Of a stretch of 64,000 nucleotides of DNA, positions 17,006-29,577 are shown piece after piece. The stretch comes from Rhytidiadelphus loreus (taxonomy: Eukaryota > Streptophyta > Bryopsida > Hypnales > Hylocomiaceae). The notes below the pieces were generated by a model that did no database searches, was not told the DNA's origin, and saw only the letters and a list, made by a program, of their open reading frames with translations. How positions within the stretch are numbered: position 1 is the first letter of the stretch; the number at the start of each line of letters is the position of its first letter. The DNA lies in NCBI GenBank assembly GCA_947034895.1, contig OX344764.1:40674935-40738934 (forward strand), read 5' to 3'. Made by a program: the position numbers and the translations under genes.

Positions 17006-17685
17006 TTCAATCTCAAAGATCAACAACTTAAGAAATTTTGAGAAATCAACGACATTCTAGAAGGGGAAGCATTTAAAAAAAAATCAACAACCTATTCATT
17101 TTTGAGAGAGGAGGGGGCAACTAATGGCAAATCAGATGTGTGACTGCATTGTTGGGTGCATTGTTGGGTGCATTGTGCCTTTTTGGCCTATGCTCATTTA
17201 TTTATTGCTTTTTCCTCCAGTTTACTTTTTTTATCTAAATCATTCAGGTTCTCTTGTGCACGTATGATATTGTTGCAAGTATTGCCTGTGGACTTGTGTC
17301 TGCCTGTATTTCGTTGATGTCTTCCTAGAATTCGATAATCGCAGGGTTAGCAAGCCGTTTCCGTGCGTGAGAACGTTTCGGCCAATCTCAAATGCTAATC
17401 TCGTCTAATTGAAATTAGTTAACTCTTGTTATCTCCCCTTAAGAATGAAAAATACAAAAATATGATCAGTGTACATTCACGCATCAACATCTATCCATCA
17501 TACTCCAACTGCACATCAAAATATACAATTCGACACACATAATCATGAGAATCGCTACAGCATTGTCTTTCCAAAGGAATGCATTAGAAATGTAACACCA
17601 CAAGAAATGTATTTATTACGCGCTACTACCTTGCCAGCATTGACTGACCGTGCGTTCAATCTTGAGAACAACAACCAATTAGTCG

Positions 17686-20600
17686 TCAATGTCTAAACTG
17701 AGCCAAGTGGTCCTTGTTCTTCCTGCAGAAGACATACAACATTGCAGCTCAGGCTCAGATGGTCACTCCAATCCAGATGGATCATATCATAAGCAGAACT
17801 ATACACAAGTATATCCAGTAAAACCGAAGATCTCAGCTACATCAGGAAGAGAAGCTACAACATCAAGATTTAATGAAAACAGAGGCTGCGTGGCAACGCT
17901 TCCATTCACACTAGAGAGCGGCACCTTTCGTATTTACAAACCTCACCGAAAATGACTGAGGAGTGAGGACTAACAAGTTTGTTCTGAGAACCATTCAAGC
18001 CATGACACTGTTCCTATGGTTTTCAACTGTTTCGAGTGGTTTCCATGACAACAATGGAATTGCTGTTGTTGGGGCTTGTTCCCATTTTGAGACAGCACAC
18101 TAAAATATGTATTATTTGACTATAGAATGAATAAGTTATAAATTGTAGCAGTTTGAAGTAGTAGGGTCCCAATCACTAGACTACCCTAGGACCATGAGTA
18201 TTGAATTACGACGTGTGCCATGGCAGCATTTAAGACAGTGATTGAACCTAGAATTATCTCGTTTCTTACAAGTCATATGTTGGATGAAACAGGCGTTGTA
18301 ACGGGTGACTGTAATACCCACGGCAGAGGGACCCCATGCAAATGGGTTCCCTACCTTAAAACCCAAACCTAAAACTATCAAGTCAAGGGAGATTTTTTAA
18401 TAACATTAAATCTCTGGTAGATATAGCTAACCAGTCATTGCAGAAGAAAAACAGTATGCTTTGACATACCTGAAACACTTGTTTCCATATTTACACAGTG
18501 GTTTATCATTATCTCCAACCCTCTTGTCCATTACAGGTCTGCCTGGCGCATGGGCACGAGCAGGATCCTCCTCAAGTTCATCGTCGTCCTCAATCGCGTC
18601 GTCTTCATCTGTCCATTCATCCTCTTCGTCTGCAACCTATAAGATCGAAGTAACACCCGTAATATATTACAAATCAAAGAATATCAAGCAAAGAGAAAAA
18701 CTAGGTCCCCACCTTAAATTCCCATGTCCAAGACTTTCCAACATGATGATCATCAATCATCACTGTAATGCTCAAACAGCTCAAACGTGCATCTTAATGA
18801 ATAGAACCAAACTCTAAGTTGCGCTAACGTTCTGAATCTACATGACATTCTTGAAAGGAGCTGCAAAAACCTTGAGCCCAACTGCTAATTCAAGGAAGAA
18901 TCAAGGTATCCAAGACACTTTGACATCTTCATTCTTTGCCCAGACTCACTTACATCTTGAGTTTCAAAATGCAAGCGTTGATACTCTGCCAACTGTTATA
19001 GAATAATGTAATTACTGCCAACCACAATGCAAATATAGTGATAAGGGTGGACAGTCAATATTGCTCTAGAATGAATGTTATGCACATCTCTAATAGCGAA
19101 AAACTCCTCATCTTCTTGCCTCTGAAAAAAGAAATAAAACAAAATAAAATGAAGGTACACCGCGGTGGTACCTCCTCATCTTCCTCTTCAGCATCGTCTA
19201 CTAGAAACCCATCTAGATCTTCTCCGTCATCGTCGTCCTCCTCTTCCTCGCTCTCAGAAGCTCGAGGCTTCCGCTTAGAGGTTTTCTTTGTTGACGTTGA
19301 TGCTGTCCTTTGTTTGGAAGTCTTTGAATCCTTTTCTTCTATACTTGGGTCTCCCATATCAGAAGTTGAGACCATCTTTCTTTTCTTTCTTGGGTCTACA
19401 ATAGTTTCTGAACTGGTCGCCAAATTCTGTGATCGAGTCTGCACATCTTTCTTTCGTGGTACAGGCCTTTTACGAGTCGAGAGTAGCTCCTTCTCCCCGT
19501 CGCTCTCTCCTCGCCAGTCATCATCGTCATCTTCACTTCTAGGCCTAGCTTTTTGTTTCTTACTCGGACCTAATCAAATGAACATTAAACAATCAGATCC
19601 ATTGGTGAACTCCATGACACCCATGTCTAAAAACTAAACCTGAAACCTCAAGAAAGCCCAAAATGGACCTGAACCACACTTTCAGAATTTCTTTCTGCTA
19701 GATGATGAAGCCAGTTGACTAAAATTTATTATATAATCCACCTGTAGCGACATATGAGTGTTTTCAGGTGAACAATTTGTATAGTCAACAAAACTTTGAC
19801 CATTCATAAATCCATGAATTTTTCCAAATTGTTAAGTATTCAAAGTCATCTACTTTTGAATTCATCTTGACATTTAAATCAAGGAAAAAAAAAAACTGGA
19901 TATGATTCATAATTTAAATGCCCGACTTTGCACCCATCGAAGAATTCACTAATCTAGTTAATTAGTAGATTGTTGGACTTCCACTACAATGTCCGAACAA
20001 GGATGTGCAAAAAAAATAACGATAAATAGAAGAAAATGACTCCTAAAAGAAAGGAAGTGCAAAAATCCCTCTGCCTTTAAGGGAAATGTATCATTAACTG
20101 CAGCATTCAAAGCTTCAAGAAAACGTAGAAACCGAACGGCGCACCAAAACATAACAGGTGCTCTACGTAAACACATTATAAAACCCTAATCTTTCAGTGT
20201 GGCAAACCGTTCCAAATGCAAGAAGGGATTTCTGAAGCAGTCGCAAAGTTTAACTCCAAATTGGGCCCTTTTCTTTAATAGCAGTTTTGAATTGGTCATA
20301 TGGGGGGAACACTCTTTTGTCCAATTCCATTATTTCATTATCAATACGTGTAAAACTCTTGAGTTCATTGATTCTGGTGAAATTAAATTTGTCCCATCTG
20401 AATTATATGTTTCACAGAATGATCAATCAAATTCGTCATTCACACTATGAATCTTTGGCCCTTTAGAGGTTATTAACAAACCTGGGGCAGTCCTGCTCTG
20501 CTGCAGCCGCCCACCTCCCTCTTCTTCGTCGTCATCATCGCTGCCAGGTTGCCTCCCAATTCGCCAATCCCACTTGCTGGTATCAAGTCCCTTCTTCCCA

Positions 20601-21575
20601 TACCGCTCAAACTCGGAGCCTTCCACAATGAAGCCAAATTCTGGCCATTATATTCAACACAACACAACACAACACACACACAACATTAGTGGCATGACAT
20701 CTTTTGAGAACAATGCCAACTAAAAGTTGATAAGAGAAAATTCGTGCCAAAGCAATGCAAAATTAAATCTCCAACGCAATTATCATGTGGAGATAATGGC
20801 GCATTCCCTCGAGGAGCTCTCAAGCCAGGGATGCTCAATTCAAACGGTGCTCAACAACAATTTTCTAAATGTTATGTAGATTCAATCAAAGGAACCAAAT
20901 CGCAAGGGAACCAATACGATTAGATCCTAAACCCTAAACCCTAAATCCTAATCACAAAGATCGCTTACTCTTCGCTACGTCTGCGTCATCTTCATTTGTC
21001 GTTGGTCTTTCGATTTGCTCAGGCTCATTTGTTTCCTGAGACACAGCTTGGTTGTAAACAAGCTCTTGCTGCGAACCGTTTTGGACTTGTTGCGCACCGT
21101 CTTCAACTGTCAAAGGCCTCCTCTGATCGGATTGCAAACGCTCTTGCTTCCTCCGTTGCCACCTCGCCACAGCCTCAGCTATCCTTTCCTCCTCGTCAAC
21201 TCCTTGTTCTTCATCCTTTAAAAGTTTTCCTCTGTCGGTGCTCTCGTGCCCTGAAAGTTGTGGTCGCCTTAGGGTGTAGAAAACCGGTTCTTGTATGGAA
21301 AGAGAGAATTTGTCTCCAATTTTCAGCGAGCTCTTTGTCCCCGGCTTCACGATTTCCACTTCGAGGTCTCCGACGCTTGCGTGGAGGACGCAAATTGGAT
21401 TAGCGCCAATTACCTCGATGACGACGGAATGGCTAGAGATCTGTTGCACCTGCAAACGCACTTGCCGGCGAGACACGGATCGATCGTGCGGTGCGATGCC
21501 TGGACCTCGACCTAGCTCTTTCTTTAGGGTTTCAGAGAGCTCGACAACGCACCCATCCTCTCCTTGAAGCTCCAT
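17686..21575 (-). CDS. FHA and PBZ domain protein, APLF-like DNA strand-break factor
   Basis: Five exons (21575-20969, 20640-20482, 19569-19172, 18636-18470, 17722-17686) give 1368 nt, 455 residues, with the frame closing exactly. Residues about 1-105 form a PNKP/APTX/APLF-type FHA domain: GRG at 22-24, SRRQ at 35-38 and the N-P pair at 59-60 are the expected phosphothreonine-binding landmarks. The middle is lysine-rich with long acidic runs (polyD/E at the ends of exons 2, 3 and 4). The last 20 residues form a PBZ poly(ADP-ribose)-binding zinc finger of pattern C-x5-C-x6-H-x5-H (C436, C442, H449, H455), containing CKYGNKCFR. In APLF the FHA binds CK2-phosphorylated XRCC1/XRCC4 and PBZ binds poly(ADP-ribose) at breaks, so a nuclear repair role is inferred. 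The first ATG reads MELQGEDG; an in-frame TTG two codons upstream is not a start. The PBZ is split by a 747-bp intron. Confidence 0.85.
20926..20950 (-). repeat. Interstitial telomere-type repeat (telobox) in intron 1
   Basis: Consecutive CCTAAACCCTAAACCCTAA on the plus strand lies a few bases beyond the exon 1 donor of the APLF-like gene. In plants, teloboxes near start sites are bound by TRB/Myb-type factors and are common in replication and translation genes. A regulatory role here is inference. Confidence 0.7.
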
Positions 21576-22110
21576 CGTCAACTACCCAAACCTAAACCCT
21601 AAACCTTGAAACCTTGAACAGAACTCTTTCAGAGCGCTCCATAGTTCCGAGAAGATTGCACCATGTTCATAAACGGAACGATTCTAACAAATCGTCTGTA
21701 TTGAATTTATATACAGCTACTTACAATGATTGACATTCGAAATGCTCCCATCTTCTCCTTGAAGCTTAATCATCAACAACCCAAACCCTAAATCAAAAAC
21801 CTTAAACCTCAAACCTTGAACAGAATTCTTTCAGAGGGCTAAGCTCCGACAAGATTGCACTATGTTCATAAACGGAACGATTCCAACAAATCGTTTGCAT
21901 TGAAGCTATATAAGACTAATTACAACGAGTGAGATTCAAATCATGATCCCGTCCTCTCCTTGAAGCTCAATCATCGATACCCAAAATCCAAACCTTGAAC
22001 AAACCACTTTCAGTGGGTTACACAGTTCTGACCCAACTTCTTTGACGGATTGCACAATTTTTAGAAACACAACGATTCCAGTAAGTCGTTCGAGTTCAAT
22101 GAAGAGCCAA
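21553..22110. repeat. Triplicated 5' end and promoter of the APLF-like gene
   Basis: Three tandem units of about 160-200 bp (about 21553-21750, 21751-21954, 21955-22110) share CTCCTTGAAGCT, a telobox-like AAACCCTAAA segment, AACCTTGAACA, CTTTCAG, TAAACGGAACGATTC and AAATCG motifs. The first unit contains the real start codon. In units 2 and 3 the matching triplet on the minus strand is ATT, so the start codon has been lost. Duplicated promoter and 5' UTR modules are stacked upstream of the functional start. Confidence 0.8.
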
Positions 22111-22636
22111 GCTAAAACTCTTTTTTCTCCCTAGCAGTCTGTTATACAAGGAATTCACGGACCTTCGGTGCTGTACAGTAGTGTCTGTCCCTTCACGGAG
22201 AAGCTACAGAAACAACTGAAAACACGGGCTTGTTCCACCATGTTCAAGAGAAATCACTCCAACCCCTTCTGAATTTGCGGTAGGCAATAAAAAGCAATTC
22301 TTTTCTCACAAATTGGCAATGACTAGAGAATGCAATATCAATTGAAATTAAAATTAAAAAACAAACTGTGAATTTTGTTATAAATTTCTGAAGCAATCAG
22401 CCTTAAAGTTCTTAAATGTCATTTGGTCACTATATACCCACAATGGTCATCTTACTCAACTTAAAATAGCCACAACATTTTTTAAATGGTCACAATGCAA
22501 GATCCTAAATAACCATATTTTTATTATTGTTTATAACCCAAATATGTATAACTCTATTCAAGTTACTATGGTCACTCTAAAACTATCACTTGAACATTCC
22601 AAAAGTACCAACATCATATTCAAAAAATGTTGGGTA
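22111..22636. other. AT-rich spacer
   Basis: No gene, RNA or recognisable mobile end seen here. Confidence 0.5.
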
Positions 22637-22822
22637 CACTAGAAGAAAACTATGTAGGAAATCACAGTTTTGCATGGGCTAAAATTTGTTGAAACCCATG
22701 TTTCCAGCGCAGAAATTTGTATTAAAACGCATTCCAACACAAATTTCTACATTGGAAACGTAGGTTTCAACAAATTTCAGCCCATACAAAATTGCAATTT
22801 CCAACGCAGTTTTCTTCTAGTG
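22637..22822. mobile_element. CACTAG-ended foldback MITE
   Basis: This is a full-length imperfect palindrome of 186 bp. It begins CACTAGAAGAAAAC and ends GTTTTCTTCTAGTG, and the two arms (about 93 bp) align along their whole length with scattered mismatches and almost no loop. The sequence GGTA flanks the left end and reappears one base beyond the right end. The end motif is shared with the foldback at 38159-38396. CACTA-type ends imply a CMC-superfamily origin. The arms could give a long hairpin RNA if transcribed. Confidence 0.75.
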
Positions 22823-23655
22823 CGGTACTTCATTCACTTAAAAATGACACATTTAGAATATGACACTTCTTGCAAGGGCCATCTCTAAAATATATTTTGA
22901 AGCCCACAATAAAGTATCTTCCCTTAGAGCATTTGTACCATGCTACAAAGAAAATGGCTTGCAATGTGGTGGATCCCCAATTATACGATAGCTTCGGAGG
23001 CCAACTCGAGCTTCTCACCCCATTACCCACTTAAATCACATAGATGAGGCCACCTAGTCAACTCCACTAACATTTTAAGCTAGTCTCCCCATTTGATTTA
23101 TCTTGGACCAGTCTTGATGCAAGATACTCCAAAATTTATACACTCTACACAAAAAAGCCAAGGCTTGGGATGTTCAATGACTAAGGCCTTCTTCGAAGAG
23201 CTTGAGAACTCAATGCCCCTTGAGCAAGTTACAATGGGATGCTCAAGAGCTTTATACCCAATGAAGCACTATTCTAGCCCTCCCTAGTACAAGGTGTTGA
23301 TGTTCTTTTGCAATAACCTCAAAAGACAATATTTTCTACTATTTTCTCATATATCCTTTAACTCCACATAAATCCACATATAGCTTTCCAATGGCTACAA
23401 AATGTTATTCTCAAGCCTAAGCAACCAAGGCTAATTCACAAACAACTACTACCAATTTTGAACTATGGTTTCAATTTTATTGATAAATATTGGTTAGCAC
23501 AAATGGTAGATCTCACCATATGGATATCATCAATGAGTCATTGTTTATCACTTTTGTTTGAAAGTCATCACAAAATTATTCCTCTAAATTCCATTGCAAA
23601 CCAAACGCTAATGCACAGATATGAATTCAGGAAATAAAGTATTTCACAGTAATGT
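22823..23655. other. Spacer downstream of the Mini-RNase III gene
   Basis: Short frames only, none with a recognisable motif. The end nearest 23655 is probably the 3' UTR of the minus-strand gene. Confidence 0.45.
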
Positions 23656-26593
23656 CTAAGGGATCCTCTTCTCAGCTGTTTGAAATCCAAATCCAATAAG
23701 TAATGAGCTGCTGTCAACATTAAAGCCGACTTCTGCCATAAGTTCCTCTAGTCGCTGTTGGTCTGTCAAATACAGATACCCAATCTGCACAAAGACACAG
23801 TTCCATAACTTAGGACTCCAAAGATCATGACGAAGAGCAGTAAGGATGGGCATTATTGACACAACAAAGTTTTTTGTTTTTTTTCGGATAAAAAATGATT
23901 TCAAAACTAGAACATTATAATGCCAACCAGACTTTTACCCCAAGTGCCCAAAATAAAATAAAGTTTCCACATTGGAAGTATTTACAGTAACTTCCAAAAC
24001 ATATTTCAACAAAGTAGTTCAATAAAGTAGAGCATGATTTATTCTTTTTATTAGTACATTTTGTTACCTTCCTACAAGCATTATAAATTATTCATTTCAA
24101 GTCCTATTAGATAATTATGGAAGCAGACACTTTTGACCATATGGGTACTTGGGAGTTGAGCAATCCAAAAAAATTCAAAGCACATTTTTTAGCTTGAAAT
24201 GTGAAGGCTGTGATTAAGGGACCGACTTACAAGCGTTTCTAAAGCCGATGCACTACTGTACGCTTTACTACCCGCCCGCCTACTTGCTCGCCTTTGACCA
24301 GTTTCTATATTCTTTCCCCATCTTACAACGTCCCTGCATATTTCTTCGAAGTCAGAAGTCAACCCATGACAAAGAGCAGGCGACAAATACGATTCAACAT
24401 AGATGCAGGATAAATTCAAATACATGTACAAAGAAAACCCTCATGGTTGATAGAACACAGTGCAGGGATTACGTGAAAGTAGATGCTGACCTTTCTACAT
24501 CATTGAGAAATGAATCCTTCAGTAAATGCTGGAGCATAGCGTCCTGCCATATCGAACATACAGTACGAAACACTTACTTGAGTTTGCGAACAAGCTGCTA
24601 ATCGCAAGTCTCTACCCCAAAAAATGTTCATATGTGTCTTTCCATATAATCCAAAGTACACTTCTCAATATAATCTTCAGTATAATCCTCATCGATCGGA
24701 AATTTGAAAAGCATATTCAAAAATCTTAGAATGCAACCATATTCCTATAACCAGAAGTCACAATCATACTAGACATAAGATAATCATTCTTCGACAGATG
24801 GTTTCAGCAAGCAGATATTGCTTTTTAACACACTTCAAATTAACATTGGACCCTTATCTTTCTACATATTTGAACCCTTGCGTGGTCTCGTCAACAAATA
24901 GTACCAAATAAGTAAAATGACAACAAACGGTCCACGATGCTAACAGTCAATGCATACGCTCTCTGACAAGTTCCACAAGAACGGTGACCAACCTGTGCTT
25001 CACAGCAGACCAAGCCCATGACTCGCTTGTTATAACTATCCACATTCTGAGGGGGCGTCAAGAAGTGGCGCCGCACATAAACCTGCCCAAACCCCATGCC
25101 AATGGAGATAAGTAATACGAAAAAACAGGGACAGTATTATAGAGGTCCCGCCATGCAGACCCGGCGTTTTATGGGAAGGCGACGAAGTCGTATCCAAAGC
25201 ATAGAGGACCCTACTGTAGTACATTAATAAAAAAACAAAGGAAAGTGAAAGCAACCCCAAGGAGACCTTTTTGGTAATAAAGAAATTTTAAAACCTAAAC
25301 GAGACATACTGCACCCAACACGCTTCAATTCTTAGGGTTTGTGATTTATGAGAGTCTTGAAACACCACCCTGAAGCTAGCATCAGGGGTCTTCATCTAGA
25401 CAGGTCTTCAAAGCAAAGGGCCTGGAGGTCTATAATATGTAGGATTCCTCCTCCAAGTCCACTATATTACAAACTGGCAGAGAAATGTAAGCAATGACGA
25501 GAAAGTGGTATAGTGATTGTCTTCAGGTTAAAATCTGGCGTGCATTCAATTATCGCGCATTCAAGAACAAGCAATGCACTTTTCTGGAGGATAAATGGTG
25601 GTAAGCAAACCTCATAAATCGAGTCCCCTAAATACGCAAGCGAAGCTGCATTGTGCACTGCCCGCGGTTTCTCAACAGGAGGAGGAGATGGCAACCACAC
25701 CTTTGCGTTATCCTGCACTGCCCACACAATACTCCAGTTAAGAATACGCAATTGAATGCGGCCCTAATTCAGGTTGGAGAAACCTCCGCTCTCCACAAAC
25801 GACAGAGGTTTAGGATTTAGGACAAATCCAGGGTTTAGGGTTCTTCAATACTGCAGAACCATTACCAATCACACTCTCACTAGCCAACGGAACAATTCAG
25901 ATGGAAATTTGTCACAAAACCGGGCCCCTGACGGGAGTAGAACACTCCAAAGTATACAACAATTCCACGGGAGTAATACTGAACAAAATCCTAATCCCAA
26001 AATTTCTCAACCAAATCACAGAAATGATGGAAACGCATTCAGAAACTCAAACTCTGGAAAGAAGAGGGCTTGAAGAAATTGGAATCCTAAGTGCACCTGC
26101 AGAGCAGGAAGAGCCGGTTCAGGGTTTAGGGCAAATCCAGAGTTTATGGTTCTTCAATATAGCAGAACCATGACCCATCGCACTCTCATTTTCCGGCATA
26201 CAATTCGGTTGTCAATTTGTCACAAAATCTGGCACTCAACGGGAGTAGAACATTCCAAATTACATACCAATTCTCCGGAATACTGACAAATCGCACTCCC
26301 AGAACGCAGAAATGATGGAAATGCATTCACAAGCTTAAACCCTGGAAAAGAAGACGGTTTGTTTGTCGAATTGGAGCCCGTCGCGTACCTGCAGAGGAGG
26401 ACGAGTCGGGATGGGCGAGAGCTTGGCGGTCGAGAAGGCGTCGAAGGTCGAGCCGCGGGCGTTGATGGCACGGCTGCTGTCGCGCAGGAGTGGAAGAGGA
26501 GATCTCGTCAATACTGGAAGGCGTGGGCGTGGATGTTGATGGGAGCCATGGCCAGGAGCACGCCCAGCGATGCTGCTGCTGCAGCAACGCCAT
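23656..26593 (-). CDS. Mini-ribonuclease III (RNC3/RNC4-like, probably plastid)
   Basis: Six exons (26593-26389, 25717-25611, 25082-24993, 24543-24491, 24333-24231, 23784-23656) give 687 nt, 228 residues, with the frame closing exactly. Residues 1-70 are Ser/Thr/Pro/Arg-rich and poor in acidic residues, like a plastid transit peptide. A single RNase III fold follows: LAYLGDSIYE (95-104) carries the catalytic aspartate D100, and ALETLIGYLYL (glutamate E184) forms the second metal-site motif. There is no double-stranded-RNA-binding domain, which separates Mini-III (MrnC) from classical RNase III. Bacterial Mini-III matures 23S rRNA; Arabidopsis RNC3/RNC4 act in plastid rRNA maturation and intron turnover. 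The start was chosen because only this frame joins exon 2 without a stop. Exon 2 begins at TGCAGG rather than 4 nt later; the alternative AG would give a stop. Confidence 0.9.
25806..26405. repeat. Tandem duplication in Mini-RNase III intron 1
   Basis: Copy A (about 25806-26110) and copy B (about 26115-26405) align with a 309-bp offset: both share GGTTCTTCAATA, GGGAGTAGAACA and AGAAATGATGGAAA. Copy B ends inside exon 1 and includes its donor (minus strand CTGCAG followed by GTACGC). Copy A keeps a decayed exon end with CTGCAG followed by GTGCAC, a possible cryptic donor. Confidence 0.8.
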
Positions 26594-26820
26594 AGTTCAC
26601 GAATTGCAGGAGGAGGAGGACGAGATGGCAAGCAGCGGACTGGGAGTGATGGGAGAATGGGGAAGAAGGAGGACGCTTGGATTAGCAGGGTGAATTGAAT
26701 GGCTGCGATGAGCGTGGCTTTCAAAGACATAACGAAGAAGACGAACATATCATCACGAAAATGAGACCCACTTTTTCAATATTTTTGCAGTACTGCATCA
26801 ATACTGATGAAGTGGCTTAA

Positions 26821-29574
26821 GAGCATCCCCACCTGTCCTGCAAAATCTGGCTTGCAAAATGGGGGGCCATCCATTTTGCAAGTCAGATTTTGCAGGACCG
26901 CCCCACCCATAACATTTTGAATGAGGCCTGACGGGTGGGTAAAAACTGAAATGAAGTACCCATTTTATGTTCAGTAACTTAAATAGTACCCGGAGCTGCT
27001 GGAGCTGTTGACTCTAATTCCTTGATTATTTAAAATGACAAGCACTATCTTTCTTCTGCAATAAGTTAGTTGTTGAAAGAAACTGTCTTAAGCTGTTTTA
27101 AATATGTTCATTTTAATTATTGGAATGAAAGGCAAAATATGCTTGTTTATTTGAAAAATGCTAAAGGTTGTAGTAATGTAGGAAAAACAGGCTTAAGCTA
27201 CCAAAAAATTGCTAAATATTTCAAGCAATTTTTTTTCCCCAAAGTTGTCATTACATTATGTTTCACAACATTAACCCCTAAACGTCAGAGACTACGTTTT
27301 CACCAAAGAGACTATGTTTTTACCAAATCTGTTCTAAAACTGTCATTTCTAAGAAAAGTACCAAATTTTAGAATTTTTTTTTTTATAGAAACATGTAACT
27401 ATAGGATCTTGTAGTACACTGGTTTGAAAAGATATGGGAAAAAATTCAGAATTTTCCACCATGTAGATTGCAAGATATTAACGTTTGAAGTGACAAAAAT
27501 CCTTTGGGGGGCCCTGTGAAAATACGGGCAGCTGCACTTCACAAAGTCACATTTGTATGAAAAAATGTCCAAAATGGTTGTTACTCTTTGGATTCCTTCT
27601 TCAAAGCAAGTTGGCTACATGCTTGAAAATTTTCAAATCATTTGAATTTGTACAACATAAAGGAAAAAAATAGTAAGTAGGAAGAAGTAGAAAATGTTTA
27701 AAAATACTAAATTATTAACAATTTATTTTTTAGAATTGAAAAGTGCCAATTCCAATGGTTGTAATGTTGCAATAAACAATATATACCTAATGTTTTTATT
27801 TTTTTCAAAAATATTTAAAATTGAGTTAAATAAAGGACTTCAAAGTTTATTTTAGAGTAGAGATTCCATAACTATCCACAAAGTAACCCAAACTAAAATT
27901 CCTCATAACTTTCATCTCATTAATCAAAATGAAATGATTCAAAGTTTACCACATAGAGAGAGAGAGAATGAATCTCAAATTTATATATTTTTTTAAAAGT
28001 GATTTTCAAAGAAGTTTTTTTTTCCTTGGGCTACACAACAAATACTGAAAATTACATTCATGCAATAACTTTTGAACCATGTAGTCAAAAGTTATGAAAA
28101 TTGTTGGGCCTTAAAGTTACTCCTTGGACACATGTTGAGTGGGAATTTCAAAGAAAAAAAATAAAAATTCCATTTGTAGTGAGTTGCCTAAAATTGCTAT
28201 GTTGTCAAAAAAACGCAATTTTGTCCTTTAAGGGTTAACTCATAAAGGATGCAACCTCCCACAACCAAAGTAGTCACCAAAATGCTACAACTATTGGATC
28301 AATGGGTGCACTCTTTATTTCTCCAGTGAAAAGTCAAGTCATTTATCAAACAACTTTGGCCATAGCATCCCTTAACCCCAAAATAGGTTCATATCTATCG
28401 AGAAATACTCAAACATCATAACTAAGCTAAATTTCCCTTCTTAAAGTGCGTTCCAATATATCAAAATTATATTTTTATTATGTGACACTATGAATCGTCA
28501 ATCATTTTGATAATTTTACTTTCCTTCATGAAAAAATGTCATAGTTATAATTTTTGTGACTAAAAGTGAAAATTAATTTGTAAATATAACAAAAAAAATC
28601 CAATTAATTTAAAATTATTTCAAGAGGTACAAGTAGCAATGGAGATTTGTGTGAAATTTTTTCAATTGGTTATTTATTTTTTACACTGAGAACACCCTTG
28701 ACAATGACCTTCAAGTCAAATTTCACTATCAATCTATATTTATCCTATTATATAATTGATATACACAATTTTAACACTTTCCACATGTAAAAAAGTATAT
28801 TTTCTACTGGACTATAGACTTTGAATTAAAATTTTGTTTTGTTTAAAAGAATTGAGTTGAAAGTTTAGAAAATAGATTTCAAAACATACCCAACTTCATT
28901 TCCATCTTTACCAAATTATTAGTTAGAATTTGGTGCAAGATTGGAAGATCAAATAAATTATTAATACCATACCTCTAAGAGTGGGATTAAAACATGATAA
29001 TCCACCAATGAGATTTTTCTAGCAAGCAAATTAAACCTTGTTATTGATTTTTTTCTGAGAAATTGTAAAAATAAACCTTTTAGAAATAAATCGTACAATT
29101 TTTTTTACTGAGTTGGAATCTCCAGCACTAGATAATGGACATCTGTGAATTCATTTACAACCTGCTCCATTCAAATCATTCACAGTAAGTCCGGCAAAAG
29201 GAAGTTGAATAAGTTTAAATGCAAACCAAAACTATGTCCGCAAACCAAAGCTCAAAACGCTTGCAAGAATGTACAGCACATCATCGGAAGAGTAACTAGG
29301 GTGGGCCAAAGGTGAAAAGCAATGCGCCGTGGTAAAAATAACCTAGCATGGAGCGCATGCAGGCCATCTAAAAAGCGATTTCAATTTGTCTCTTGTTGTT
29401 TGCAGGTTGTGGAGTAGGCCGTGGAGCGGGAGGCAAAATGGCCGCATTTGCAAGCCAAGAGTCATTTGCAGGTCAAGTTGTGAAACTAGTCATCCGTTTT
29501 GGAGGACGGGTGGGGCGGTTTTTGGAGGCCGCTCTTAACAAGTCATCCATTTTGGAGGGCGGGTGGGGATGCTC
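26821..29574. mobile_element. PIF/Harbinger-like non-autonomous element, 2.75 kb
   Basis: The left end is GAGCATCCCCACC and the right end GGTGGGGATGCTC, an inverted pair of at least 13 bp. Each end is flanked by TAA (26818-26820 and 29575-29577), the 3-bp target duplication typical of PIF/Harbinger and Tourist elements. Subterminal pieces near both ends repeat CCATTTTG and GGGCGG motifs in inverted orientation. The interior is AT-rich and holds no transposase-sized frame, so it must have relied on a transposase elsewhere. It splits an older repeat: TTTTTGCAGTACTGCA on the left (about 26785) and CCTGCAGTACTACA on the right (about 29600). Confidence 0.75.
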
Positions 29575-29577
29575 TAA

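Noticed and set aside
16795..17041. Tyr/Ile/Pro-rich frames over the ATCCATAT tract
   Set aside because: Produced by the 6-bp periodicity of a satellite; open in two frames at once.
18461..19637. Serine-rich plus-strand frames (polyS)
   Set aside because: Antisense shadows of the acidic Asp/Glu runs in the APLF-like exons.
26335..26748. 137-codon alternative N-terminal frame for Mini-RNase III
   Set aside because: Joining it to exon 2 breaks the frame; only the ATG at 26593 continues without a stop.
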